A stretch of 36,072 bases of DNA, taken from positions 1-36,072 of the forward strand of contig MHZX01000001.1 in the NCBI GenBank assembly GCA_001828935.1. The letters are read 5' to 3'. Of the stretch, positions 14,554 through 22,722 are shown piece after piece. A model generated the notes under the pieces. The model did no database searches, had not been told where the DNA came from, and was given only the letters and a program-made list of their open reading frames with translations. The number at the start of each line of letters is the position of its first letter. The first letter of the stretch is position 1. The DNA is from Rhodocyclales bacterium RIFCSPLOWO2_02_FULL_63_24 (GTDB lineage: Bacteria; Pseudomonadota; Gammaproteobacteria; Burkholderiales; Rhodocyclaceae). The position numbers and the translations under genes were made by a program.

Positions 14554-17500
14554 ATGCATAGCCTCGATATCCGCAGCTTGAGTTTCATTGCCATGCTGAG
14601 CAGCGTGCTGCTGGCGCTAGGCTTGCAAATCGTCAACCGGGTCATTGCGAAAGATTCCAGCCTGCGCCTGTGGGCCTGGGGGGCGAGCGCGAATGGCGCC
14701 GCCTTCATCCTCCTCGCCGCGCGCGGCATGGTGCCCGACCTGTTTTCCATCGTGCTGGCGAACACCCTGCTGGTCGTCGGTTCGACCTGGCTCTACCTGG
14801 GCAACCGGAAATTCTGCGGACTGCAGCCGGAATTCCCCTGGTACTGGATGCTGACCGCCGCCACCGCCATGGCGCTCCACTACTTCACCTATCTGACGCC
14901 GAGCCTGGCGGCGCGGATCGTCGTCTTGTCGGCCGCGACGGCGATCGTCCTGCTCGCCTGTGCCGCCACCCTGCTGCGCCCGGCAGACCCCCGCGACCGC
15001 ACGGTGCGCTGGTTCGTCGCCACAGGCTTTCTGGCGACCTCGCTGTTCCTCGGAGCGCGCGCCGTCGTTACGCCGTTTGCGGCGTCGCCGGGCCAGGACT
15101 TCATGGCGACCCCAAGTCCCATCAATACGCTCAGCCTGGTCTTCGGCATAGCGCTGAACCTTGTCCTCGGCATCGGTTTGCCGCTGCTGATTTCGGGGAG
15201 GATGCAACGCCGGCTCGTCGCGAGCGAAGAGCATGCGCGAACACTGTACAAAAAGACTCCGGCCATCATGCACTCCATCAACGCGGAAGGCCGGCTGGTC
15301 GGCGTCAGCGACCTCTGGCTAAGTACTTTCGGCTATGCCAGCGACGAAGTCATCGGCAGAAAATCTTCCGACTTCCTGACCGAGGCGTCGCGCCGCTACG
15401 CGATCGAAGTGGTCTTGCCCGAATTTTTTCGCACGGGGTCCTGCGTCGATGTGCCCTATCAGTTCGTGGCCAAGGATGGGCGCATCCTGGACGTCCTGCT
15501 GTCAGCCTTTGGTGAGCGCGATGCAGATAATCGCATTGTTAGAAGCCTGGCAGTCATGACCGACGTAACCGCCCGCAAGCTGGATCAGCAACGCCTGGAA
15601 AACCTGCTGTCCGAGCAGAAGGCGATACTGGAAAACGACCTGGTCGGCATCGTCAGGGTCAGGAGCAGGACCATCGCCTGGGCCAATCCGGCGTTCGAGA
15701 AAATGCTCGGCTACGAAGCGGGCGAACTCGCCGGAACGCCTACCCGCCTGAATTTTCCCAGCGAGGAAGCCTATATCGCATTCGGCGCTGCCGCCTATCC
15801 GGAACTTGCTGCCGGAAGGATATTTCGGTCGCAGATCGAGCATGTGCGCAAGGATCGCAGGCACATCTGGGTCGATATCAGCGGCGCGATCCTGAACAAC
15901 GAGCTCCAGGAATCCTTGTGGGGATTCGTCGACATCACCGAACGCAAACACCTCGAACAAAGCATTGCGCAGAACGAAAAACGCATGGATCTCGCGTTGG
16001 CCGGTGCCGATCTGGGCATGTGGGATCTTGATATATCAAGCGGCAGCTTTACCCACAATCCCCGTCTCATAACCATGCTCGGTTATGAGACGGGGGAACC
16101 GGAGGTCAGCATACGGACCTTCACGCCGCTGCTGTATCCCGATGATGCGGCCAGAGTCAGCGCAGCTTTTTTTGCCCACCTCAAGGGTGAGACACAGCAG
16201 TTCGAGGCGGAGTATCGACTGCGCCACAAGGATGACCACTGGGTCTGGATACTTTCTCGCGGCAAGGTCGTGGAGCGGGACGCAAGCGGTCGGGCGATTC
16301 GAATGACAGGCACCAGCCTCGACATCAGCGAACGCAAGCGCACCGAGGCGATGCTCGAAGCGCGCGAAGCAAGGCTCGCCACGCTGATTGCCTCGATGCA
16401 GGACCTCGTGTTCGTCCTGGACACGGGCGGCACGATCATGGAGTACTTCCAGCCGGCGCATCCCAGCCGTCCTCCGTACAAACCCAGGGAATACCTTCTT
16501 GGCAAGACCTACGGCGAGATATTGCCCGCCGACGTCGTCAGCCTGTTTGACCAGGCGATCACCGGGGTCATCCAGGACGGTCAGCCCAGAACGTTCGAAT
16601 ATGCCCTCGCCATCGAAAGCAAGCAATACATCTCTCTCGCGACGCTCAGTCCGCTGGCTGGCGAATCGAAGTACCCCACCGGATTCCTCGCCGTCGTGCG
16701 CGACATCACGACCGAACGCGCCGCCCAGCAGGAACTGGATCGCGTCGCGCGCAGCAACAAGCTGCTGCTGGAAAGCGTGGGCGACGGCATCTACGGCGTC
16801 GATCGGAACTACCAAGCAACCTTCCTGAATGCGTCGGCCCGCGCCATGCTCGGCTTCAGCGAGGCCGAGGTGATCGGAAAGAATCAGCACAGCCTGTTCC
16901 ACCATCATCGGCAGGACGGCAGTCCCTATCCGGCGGACGAGTGCCCGGTCAGGCTGACCCTGGAGGACGGTCGGGTCAGGCGCGAGGAGAACGAGTGGTT
17001 CTGGCGCAAGGACGGAACCGGTTTCCCGGTCGCAGTCACGGTTACGCCCTTGGTCGAGAATGACAGCCGCGTCGGCGCCGTGGTGATATTCCAGGACGTC
17101 AGCGAACGCAAGGCCAACGAAGCGCAAATCCACGAACTGGCGTTCTACGATTCATTGACCCACTTGCCCAACCGTCGTTTGCTGCTCGACCGTCTCGGCC
17201 TCGCGCTACCCGCCAGCGCGCGGCGCAACTCCTATGGGGCGATCCTGTTCCTGGACCTGGACGATTTCAAGATTCTCAACGATACCCAGGGGCACGAGTG
17301 CGGCGACCTGTTGCTGGTGGAAGTGGCGCGTCGGCTGATGTCCTGCGTGCGCGGCGAAGACACCGTTGCACGGCTGGGGGGCGACGAGTTCGTGGTCATG
17401 CTCGACGACTTGAGCCCGGATGTCCGGCAGGCGACGGCCCAGGCGGCCGCGATCGCGGAAAAGATACGAGAAGCGTTGGGCGCAGACTACTCGCTGCAGG

Positions 17501-17661
17501 GCCACTGCCATCGCTGCAGTTCGAGTATCGGCGTCACCTTGTTCAAGGGCGCGGACGTGTCCAGCGGGGAACTGCTGAAACGTGCCGACGTCGCGATGTA
17601 CCAGGCCAAGTCCGCCGGCCGAAACACCGTCAGATTGTTCGACGCGAATTCCCTCGCTTGA
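14554..17661 (+). CDS. Membrane diguanylate cyclase with five PAS domains
   Basis: 1035-aa protein. The N-terminal ~215 residues form about seven hydrophobic helices of a MASE-like membrane sensor. Five PAS/PAC repeats follow (about 225-345, 355-470, 472-600, 602-735, 737-860), seen from the repeated closing motifs DVTARK, DITERK, DISERK, DITTER and DVSERK. The C-terminal GGDEF domain has an intact GGDEF (near residue 942) and inhibitory-site RGED five residues before it, so it should make c-di-GMP with feedback control. No EAL domain is present. The ATG at 14554 follows AAGGGCGGCAAG and starts at the membrane domain; in-frame sequence upstream lacks a good start. It lies behind an FNR-type promoter, so expression may rise at low oxygen. 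Confidence 0.92.
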   Translation: MHSLDIRSLSFIAMLSSVLLALGLQIVNRVIAKDSSLRLWAWGASANGAAFILLAARGMVPDLFSIVLANTLLVVGSTWLYLGNRKFCGLQPEFPWYWMLTAATAMALHYFTYLTPSLAARIVVLSAATAIVLLACAATLLRPADPRDRTVRWFVATGFLATSLFLGARAVVTPFAASPGQDFMATPSPINTLSLVFGIALNLVLGIGLPLLISGRMQRRLVASEEHARTLYKKTPAIMHSINAEGRLVGVSDLWLSTFGYASDEVIGRKSSDFLTEASRRYAIEVVLPEFFRTGSCVDVPYQFVAKDGRILDVLLSAFGERDADNRIVRSLAVMTDVTARKLDQQRLENLLSEQKAILENDLVGIVRVRSRTIAWANPAFEKMLGYEAGELAGTPTRLNFPSEEAYIAFGAAAYPELAAGRIFRSQIEHVRKDRRHIWVDISGAILNNELQESLWGFVDITERKHLEQSIAQNEKRMDLALAGADLGMWDLDISSGSFTHNPRLITMLGYETGEPEVSIRTFTPLLYPDDAARVSAAFFAHLKGETQQFEAEYRLRHKDDHWVWILSRGKVVERDASGRAIRMTGTSLDISERKRTEAMLEAREARLATLIASMQDLVFVLDTGGTIMEYFQPAHPSRPPYKPREYLLGKTYGEILPADVVSLFDQAITGVIQDGQPRTFEYALAIESKQYISLATLSPLAGESKYPTGFLAVVRDITTERAAQQELDRVARSNKLLLESVGDGIYGVDRNYQATFLNASARAMLGFSEAEVIGKNQHSLFHHHRQDGSPYPADECPVRLTLEDGRVRREENEWFWRKDGTGFPVAVTVTPLVENDSRVGAVVIFQDVSERKANEAQIHELAFYDSLTHLPNRRLLLDRLGLALPASARRNSYGAILFLDLDDFKILNDTQGHECGDLLLVEVARRLMSCVRGEDTVARLGGDEFVVMLDDLSPDVRQATAQAAAIAEKIREALGADYSLQGHCHRCSSSIGVTLFKGADVSSGELLKRADVAMYQAKSAGRNTVRLFDANSLA
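16027..16095. repeat. Two perfect palindromes inside coding sequence
   Basis: CTTGATATATCAAG at 16027-16040 is a perfect 14-nt palindrome. Twenty bases later a 15-bp perfect inverted repeat (CCCCGTCTCATAACC at 16060-16074 and its complement at 16081-16095) encloses a 6-nt loop. Both are within the third PAS domain of the cyclase and the reading frame stays open. Confidence 0.8.
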
Positions 17662-17682
17662 GATCGAGCGCAACGTCCCGCG

Positions 17683-18363
17683 TCACTTCGGCCGCGGGGT
17701 CTTTTGCTTCTCCTGCCATTGCTTGATGGCAACGCCAGGCGTCGAATGGCCGTTGTCCCTGGCCAGGGACGCTGCGGTCATGCCATTCTTGTCGCGGATC
17801 GCGATATTGGCTTTCCCTTCCAGCAACAGTTCGACCAAGGAAACCTGGTTGGTCGCCGCCGCCACATGCAAGGCGGTACGCCCTGCGGTATCCCGGCTGT
17901 TGATACTCGCTCCGCTCGCGACCAGGATCCTTGCCGTCTCGATGCCACCGATGACAACCGCCGCATGCAGCGGCGACATGCCATTCGAATCGGTGACGTC
18001 GTGCTTGCCGCCCTTGTCCAGCAACAGCTTCACCAGCTGCGGACGATCGCAGAATGCCGCGACAAAGAGGGGCGTGCGCTTGAGCGAGCCGACTGCATTG
18101 ACATTCGCGCCCTGCTCAAGCGACTGCCCGGCGCCGCGGAGGTCGCCGGCAGCGGCGGCGGCAAGCAGCGCCTCGTCGCTCTCGCTCAAGCCTGCCGTCG
18201 CATTGGTGCGTGGGTACAGGCAAGGGCTCTGTGCCTGCTGCGCAGCGCCCGCGGACGCGCCCGCCGACTCGGGCTTGTCACAGGCTGCCAGCAGTCCGAT
18301 GGCACAAAGCGCCGCAAGGCCACGCATGGCGTATCGAAAAGACCGGGTTCTTGCTGCGTTCAT
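17683..18363 (-). CDS. Ankyrin-repeat lipoprotein
   Basis: 226-aa protein with a lipoprotein signal (LAALCAIGLLAAC, lipobox cysteine near residue 27) and four to five ankyrin repeats from about residue 65 to 205, seen as LLAAAAAGDL, TPLFVAAFCDRPQLVKLLLD, SPLHAAVVIGG and TALHVAAATNQVSLVELLLE. Ankyrin repeats mediate protein binding; exported forms are often linked to periplasmic stress or catalase partners, but no partner is seen here. The ATG at 18361-18363 was chosen because of AGGAG 7-8 nt upstream; an in-frame codon at 18387 lacks this. It converges on the cyclase gene with a 21-bp gap. Confidence 0.88.
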   Translation of the reverse strand: MNAARTRSFRYAMRGLAALCAIGLLAACDKPESAGASAGAAQQAQSPCLYPRTNATAGLSESDEALLAAAAAGDLRGAGQSLEQGANVNAVGSLKRTPLFVAAFCDRPQLVKLLLDKGGKHDVTDSNGMSPLHAAVVIGGIETARILVASGASINSRDTAGRTALHVAAATNQVSLVELLLEGKANIAIRDKNGMTAASLARDNGHSTPGVAIKQWQEKQKTPRPK

Positions 18364-18509
18364 TTTGGCTCCTGCGAAATCACGCAATCATACTTCCCGC
18401 GAGCGAACGCCAGGTCACGTCAAGCCGGCAAACATTCTTGCCGACTTTGCCGGTTGTCACTGCTGGCCGTGGTCCTTCGTCCAGCCCGAAAAACCCTGGC
18501 GCGACGGCC

Positions 18510-18743
18510 TCAGCGCCTCGCATCCGATTCCGTCGTTCGCAGATACAAGGCCTCGACCTTTTCCCGCGCCCAAGGGGTGCGGCGCAAGAACTTGAGGCTG
18601 GAGGCCATGCTCGGCTGGTGGGTGAAGCAGCGGATATCGATTCGCAGCCCCAGTTCCTCCCAGCCGTAGCGGCTCACCAGATGGTCAAGCAAGCTTTGCA
18701 GCGTGATGCCGTGCAAGGGATTGCCGGCCTGGCGCTCACTCAT
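18510..18743 (-). CDS. VF530-family small DNA-binding protein
   Basis: 77-aa protein matching the VF530 (DUF2132) family over its length: [31 protein letters not shown] and [17 protein letters not shown]. The family prototype from Vibrio was described structurally and is classed as a DNA-binding fold; a physiological role is not established. The start overlaps the 3' end of the HicA-like gene by 8 nt, so the two are co-transcribed. Confidence 0.88.
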   Translation of the reverse strand: MSERQAGNPLHGITLQSLLDHLVSRYGWEELGLRIDIRCFTHQPSMASSLKFLRRTPWAREKVEALYLRTTESDARR

Positions 18744-19032
18744 CGCCGCGGCCCGCCTTGTCCTGCTCGTCGTAGCCCGACAGCGTGATACCGGCGGCGG
18801 CGAGACACTCGCGCAGGTACTTGACTTCGGGCTTGCCGAACTCGTTGCCGTGATGGGGATGGCGCACGAAGAACTCGTGCCGGTTCAGGGTAACGCGGAA
18901 CCGCGCACCGTGGCTCGGTTCGATAGCGGCACCCAGGTGATGCAGCAGCGACTCGACTTCGCGCCACTGGACATTGCTGCTGACCGGATCATGAAAAATC
19001 GCTTGCAGGACGTTGCGGTGCTTGTGACTCAT
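18736..19032 (-). CDS. HicA-like small protein, no HicB partner
   Basis: 98-aa protein with a double-stranded RNA-binding-like HicA pattern: [16 protein letters not shown], a glycine/arginine strand RFRVTLN, and [23 protein letters not shown]. HicA toxins are mRNA interferases paired with HicB antitoxins, and use a catalytic histidine in the RVTLN region. Here the gene is followed by a VF530-type protein instead of HicB. A standalone HicA-like RNA-binding protein is as likely as a toxin. ATG at 19030-19032. Confidence 0.72.
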   Translation of the reverse strand: MSHKHRNVLQAIFHDPVSSNVQWREVESLLHHLGAAIEPSHGARFRVTLNRHEFFVRHPHHGNEFGKPEVKYLRECLAAAGITLSGYDEQDKAGRGDE

Positions 19033-19173
19033 GGCTGGACTCTTTGCCGATTGCGACCCTGCAACGATACATCAGCACAGGGCGGCGCGGATAGCTGTCC
19101 GGTGCTATGTCGATTGCCGCCATCGGTGCCGCAAGAGACCCGCTTCAAGCTGTCGGCCAAGCGCGGCGAACGG

Positions 19174-19821
19174 TCAGCGCACTTCCTTGCGCTGGACCCC
19201 CAGCTCAACCTGGGCCGCCCGTTGCATTTCGCCTGACTCGAACATCTGCGGATCGTCGACAAACGCGTTGGCCCACGCGATGGTATCGCCGCCCCAGAAT
19301 ATTTCCCCGCGCAGTTCGAGGCTCGGCACCCCGAACACGCCGATGTCGGCCGCACCTGCGGTGTTGTCGATCAGCCGCTGCTTGACCGCCGGATCGGCAA
19401 TCCGCGCCGCGGCCTCGCTCGCGCCGACCCCGAGCTGCTCGCACAGCGCCGGCCATTCGGCTTCGGCGTCGCGCCCCTGGCAGAAGATGAAATCGAAAGC
19501 CGCCGTCACCGCCTCGCGCCTGGCACCCAGGGCCACCAGCAGGCGCTGCACCGACAGCGGATTGAAGGGATGGCGCGGCGGCATGCGGAAGTCGATGCCC
19601 TGTTGCGCGGCGGCCCAGACGCAATAGCGGTAGGTGTGCAGCCGCTTGGGCGGCAGCTCGGCCGGCCCCTTGTTGTCCCAGCGCTTGAGCAGGCCGGCAA
19701 ACAGCACCGGCACCAGTTCCACGTCGAGGGCGGGATGCAGCTCGTCGAAGCGCTTCAGGTAGAGATATGCGAACGGCGAAACAACATCGAAATACCAGCG
19801 GGCCTTGATCCGACCATTCAT
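19174..19821 (-). CDS. 2-hydroxychromene-2-carboxylate isomerase family protein (DsbA fold)
   Basis: 215-aa soluble protein of the kappa-GST/DsbA-like family. The N-terminal strand-turn ARWYFDVVSPFAYL contains the conserved serine near residue 15 that binds glutathione in HCCA isomerase, and FGVPSLELRGEIFWGGD near residue 165 is the family's cis-proline region. Family members isomerise hydroxychromene carboxylates in naphthalene-type degradation with glutathione, but many homologues have unknown substrates and no aromatic-degradation genes are nearby. The ATG at 19819-19821 follows AAGGAG, a strong ribosome site. Confidence 0.88.
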   Translation of the reverse strand: MNGRIKARWYFDVVSPFAYLYLKRFDELHPALDVELVPVLFAGLLKRWDNKGPAELPPKRLHTYRYCVWAAAQQGIDFRMPPRHPFNPLSVQRLLVALGARREAVTAAFDFIFCQGRDAEAEWPALCEQLGVGASEAAARIADPAVKQRLIDNTAGAADIGVFGVPSLELRGEIFWGGDTIAWANAFVDDPQMFESGEMQRAAQVELGVQRKEVR

Positions 19822-19922
19822 CAGCTATCTCCTTGATTCGACCACGAGGCTTGAGGCTTCGGCCATCGGTCGACAGGATACCGGACGCAGTGCCGTTCAA
19901 GGAGGGTCCGGCGGCACCTGCC

Positions 19923-21500
19923 TCAGTGGCTGGTTCCCTCGGAGCGGTTGATCTTGTTGTAGAGGTTGTACTTGCCGACCGGCTTGTCCATCGGGATGCG
20001 CTTGAGTTCCTTGAACGTCGCGGCATCGAACACGATCAGCGCGCCGCCGTCGGCCTTGCGCTCCCACAGGCTGGCCAGCACGTACTTGCCGTCGCGGGTG
20101 AATTCGACATGGGCCAGGGTCTTGCCCGGATCGGTCTTGACCTCGGCGACTTTTTCCAGCGTGCGCTTGTCGATCACCTGCAGCGTGTCCTTGCCTTTCG
20201 ACATCATCGAATCGGTCCAGGCATAGGGCGTGTTTTCGTGGCTGCGCATGAAGAAGCCGGGGCCGAGAGTCGGGATGGTCTTGACGGTGCTCCAGTCCTT
20301 CAAGTCGATCACCGTGATTACCCCTTCCTTGAGGTTGGGCGTGGCCATCACGGTGCGGTCCTGCGCACCTTGCGGCGGGCGGTAGTTCCAGGTGATGCCG
20401 GAGCCGAGGTGGGGCATGCCGGGCAGCGTGAGGTCGGCAATCTTCTTCCTCACGTCGAGGTGTACCACCTGGCCCTTGCCCGCGGAGCGAGAGGAGCCCA
20501 TCAGCTCGGAGTAATTCTGGGTGAAGAAAAAGTCGTCCAGCGGCTCCGACAAATAACTGCGGCGCGGATTGAGGAAGCCGGGGATGAAGCTGCCTTCCCT
20601 GTACTTGAAGTCATGCACCATGCCGACCGGAATGTCGTCGGCCTTCGGGTTGTAGCTGATCTCCCAGACTTCCGGCACATCTTTCAATGCGGCGACGAAG
20701 CTCTGGCGCGGCGCGGCGTCATACACCGCCGAAACGCGCGAGCTTTCCGTGCGCTCCTTGTTCAGCACCTGATGCACCTTGAGCAGATTCAGATCGGCAT
20801 CGAGCAGCACCAAGGTGTGCGGCAGGTAATTGGCCACCGCGAGGTACTTGCCGTCGCCGGACACGGCGACGTTGCGCGTGTTGATGCCGGCGCGGATCTC
20901 GGCCACCACCTGGAGATTCCAGATGTCGAACTTGGTGATCCAACCGTCGCGCGAGGCGAAGAAGACGTAGCGGCCATCGGGCGTGAATTTCGGTCCGCCG
21001 TGCAGCGCATAGCGGCTGGGGAAGCGATGGATCGGTTCCAGCTTGTCGCCATCGAGCACCGTGACATGATGATCGCCGGTCTCGACGACGATGAACAGGT
21101 TCATCATGTCCACGCCCTTGAACACCTCGGCGGGCCTCGCCGGCAGGCTGCCCGTGGCGAAATAAACGATGCGCGAGGCCTTGATGTCGGCCTCGGCAAG
21201 AGTCGGCGCCGGCACCACGGCGGTGTAGATGTAGTCGGCCAGTGCGGCGATTTCTTCCTTGCCCAGGCGATCGGCGAAACCCGCCATCTGGGTCGCCGCA
21301 CGCCCTGCGGTAATGGTCTTGACCGCTTCCGGCTTCCTCAATCGCGCCAGGCTCTCCGGCAGCAGCGCCGGCCCGGTCAGGCCAAGCCGGCTCGGGCCAT
21401 GGCACACCGCACAGTGCTGCTGATACAGCGCGGGCGGTTCGGCGGCCTGCAGCGGCAGCGCGTTTGCCAGCAGGAGGCCGAGCAGGGCGAGCTTCTTCAT
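19923..21500 (-). CDS. nirN: Cytochrome c-d1 protein, NirN-like (NirS/NirF relative)
   Basis: 525-aa periplasmic protein. A signal peptide (residues 1-20) is followed by a monoheme cytochrome c domain with CAVCH at residues 30-34 and a likely Met ligand near 72. From about residue 130 to the end it is an eight-bladed heme d1-type propeller (RYALHGGPKFTPDGRYVF, FFMRSHENTPYAW, GKTLAHVEFTRDGKYV). This layout is shared by cytochrome cd1 nitrite reductase NirS and by NirN, which oxidises dihydro-heme d1 in heme d1 maturation. The C-terminal GKYNLYNKINRSEGTSH ending and the adjacent nirJ favour NirN, but NirS-like activity is not excluded. The ATG overlaps the nirJ stop by 4 nt. Confidence 0.8.
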   Translation of the reverse strand: MKKLALLGLLLANALPLQAAEPPALYQQHCAVCHGPSRLGLTGPALLPESLARLRKPEAVKTITAGRAATQMAGFADRLGKEEIAALADYIYTAVVPAPTLAEADIKASRIVYFATGSLPARPAEVFKGVDMMNLFIVVETGDHHVTVLDGDKLEPIHRFPSRYALHGGPKFTPDGRYVFFASRDGWITKFDIWNLQVVAEIRAGINTRNVAVSGDGKYLAVANYLPHTLVLLDADLNLLKVHQVLNKERTESSRVSAVYDAAPRQSFVAALKDVPEVWEISYNPKADDIPVGMVHDFKYREGSFIPGFLNPRRSYLSEPLDDFFFTQNYSELMGSSRSAGKGQVVHLDVRKKIADLTLPGMPHLGSGITWNYRPPQGAQDRTVMATPNLKEGVITVIDLKDWSTVKTIPTLGPGFFMRSHENTPYAWTDSMMSKGKDTLQVIDKRTLEKVAEVKTDPGKTLAHVEFTRDGKYVLASLWERKADGGALIVFDAATFKELKRIPMDKPVGKYNLYNKINRSEGTSH

Positions 21501-22639
21501 GCGATTCCTATCTCTTCATCGGTCAGGTAGCAGCCCGGGTCTTCCGCCCAGGGATCGCCGGTCAGTTGCTGGGCGCGCACCCGCGTGTTGCCGCCGCAGA
21601 TGTCGAAATGGGCGCAAGCGCCGCAGCGACCGTCCACCTTGCGCGGATGCGCCTTGAGCCCTGCCATCAGCGGGTCGGTGGTGTCCATCCAGATGTCGCC
21701 GAAGGAACGCTCGCGGACATTGCCCAAGGTGTGGTGCCACCACATCGTGTCGGGATGCACATTGCCCAGGTTGTCGATATTGGCGACATTGATGCCGCTG
21801 GAATTGCCGCCCCACTGCGCCAGTTTCTGCCGGATGTGTTCCACTCGCTCCGGAAACTTGCGTTGCAGCCAGTGCAGCAGATAGACGCCGTCGGCATCGT
21901 TGTTGCCGGTGGTGAATTCCTTTTTCAGGCCTCGCTCCTGATAGCTCCAGCAAGTGTCGAACAGCAGGTCCATGGCACTGCGCGTCATCTGGTGCAGGGC
22001 GTCGTCCTTGCGGTTCTTGTTGCCGCGTCCGGCATAGTTGAGATGCGAGAAGTAAAAACGGTCGATGCCCTCGTCCTCGACCAGGCTGAGCAGGCCGGGC
22101 AGGTCGTGGAAATTATCCTGGGTCATGGTGTAGCGCACGCCGACCTTGAGCCCCGCCTGGCGACACAAGCGGATGCCGGCCAGCGACAGGTCGAAGGCGC
22201 CCTGCCTGCGGCGGAACTTGTCGTGCGTGGCGCCCAGGCCGTCGAGGCTGACGCCGACGTAGTCGAAGCCGATGCCCTTGATGCGCTCGCACATCGGCGT
22301 GTCGATCAGCGTGCCGTTGCTGGACAGCGCGGTGAAGAAACCCATCTGCTTGGAGCGCGCCGAAATCTCGAAAATGTCCGGCCGCAGCAGCGGCTCGCCA
22401 CCTGACAGGATCAGCGCCGGAACGCGAAAGGCCTTGAGCTGGTCCATGACTCGGAACACGTCTTCGGTGTTCAGCTCGCCGGCAAAATCCTTGTCGGCGG
22501 AAATCGAATAGCAATGCTTGCAGGTCAGGTTGCAACGGCGCACCAGGTTCCAGATCACCACCGGACCGGGTGGCTTGCGCAGCGGCCCGAGCGGCGTCGG
22601 CGTGGCGATTTCCTGCATGAATTGGGAAATTCGGAACAT
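21497..22639 (-). CDS. nirJ: Heme d1 biosynthesis radical SAM protein NirJ
   Basis: About 380 aa. The radical SAM motif CNLTCKHC is at residues 36-43, followed by ILSGGEPLLRPDIFE. A SPASM-like C-terminal cluster region has CGACAHFDIC and a further Cys in DPGCYL, as in NirJ. NirJ removes propionate side chains from didecarboxysiroheme during heme d1 synthesis. The end overlaps the cytochrome c-d1 gene by 4 nt. The ATG at 22637-22639 coincides with the transcription start predicted from an FNR-type box, so the mRNA may be leaderless; Met8 (22618) and a TTG at 22687, inside the box, are alternatives. Other heme d1 genes (nirE, nirF, nirD-like) are not in the window. Confidence 0.88.
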   Translation of the reverse strand: MFRISQFMQEIATPTPLGPLRKPPGPVVIWNLVRRCNLTCKHCYSISADKDFAGELNTEDVFRVMDQLKAFRVPALILSGGEPLLRPDIFEISARSKQMGFFTALSSNGTLIDTPMCERIKGIGFDYVGVSLDGLGATHDKFRRRQGAFDLSLAGIRLCRQAGLKVGVRYTMTQDNFHDLPGLLSLVEDEGIDRFYFSHLNYAGRGNKNRKDDALHQMTRSAMDLLFDTCWSYQERGLKKEFTTGNNDADGVYLLHWLQRKFPERVEHIRQKLAQWGGNSSGINVANIDNLGNVHPDTMWWHHTLGNVRERSFGDIWMDTTDPLMAGLKAHPRKVDGRCGACAHFDICGGNTRVRAQQLTGDPWAEDPGCYLTDEEIGIA

Positions 22640-22644
22640 GACCC

Positions 22645-22687
22645 AATGTAGCACTCGCCGGCGCGGCCAGGCTTTGACTGCGGTCAA
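22645..22687 (-). promoter_or_regulatory. FNR/DNR-type promoter of nirJ-nirN
   Basis: TTGACTGCGGTCAA at 22674-22687 is a fully symmetrical FNR/DNR-type box (TTGAC-N4-GTCAA). Read on the minus strand, TACATT at 22645-22650 fits a -10 hexamer (4 of 6), again 23 bp from the box. The predicted start of transcription is at or within 1-2 nt of the nirJ ATG. Confidence 0.7.
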
Positions 22688-22722
22688 TTGCCGGTCGCGC
22701 CGACTTGCGCGCCGAAAAGCCC

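Noticed and set aside
14300..14581. Possible small gene directly at the predicted FNR-dependent start
   Set aside because: It overlaps the cyclase start in another frame, lacks a Shine-Dalgarno site and has an arbitrary composition.
16030..16040. TTGATATATCAA inside the cyclase gene as an FNR box
   Set aside because: The half-sites are separated by 2 rather than 4 bases and it lies deep in coding sequence with no downstream gene start.
19923..21500. Annotation as the nitrite reductase NirS itself
   Set aside because: The layout fits, but the C-terminal pattern and coupling to nirJ fit NirN better; without alignment the active-site residues cannot be settled.
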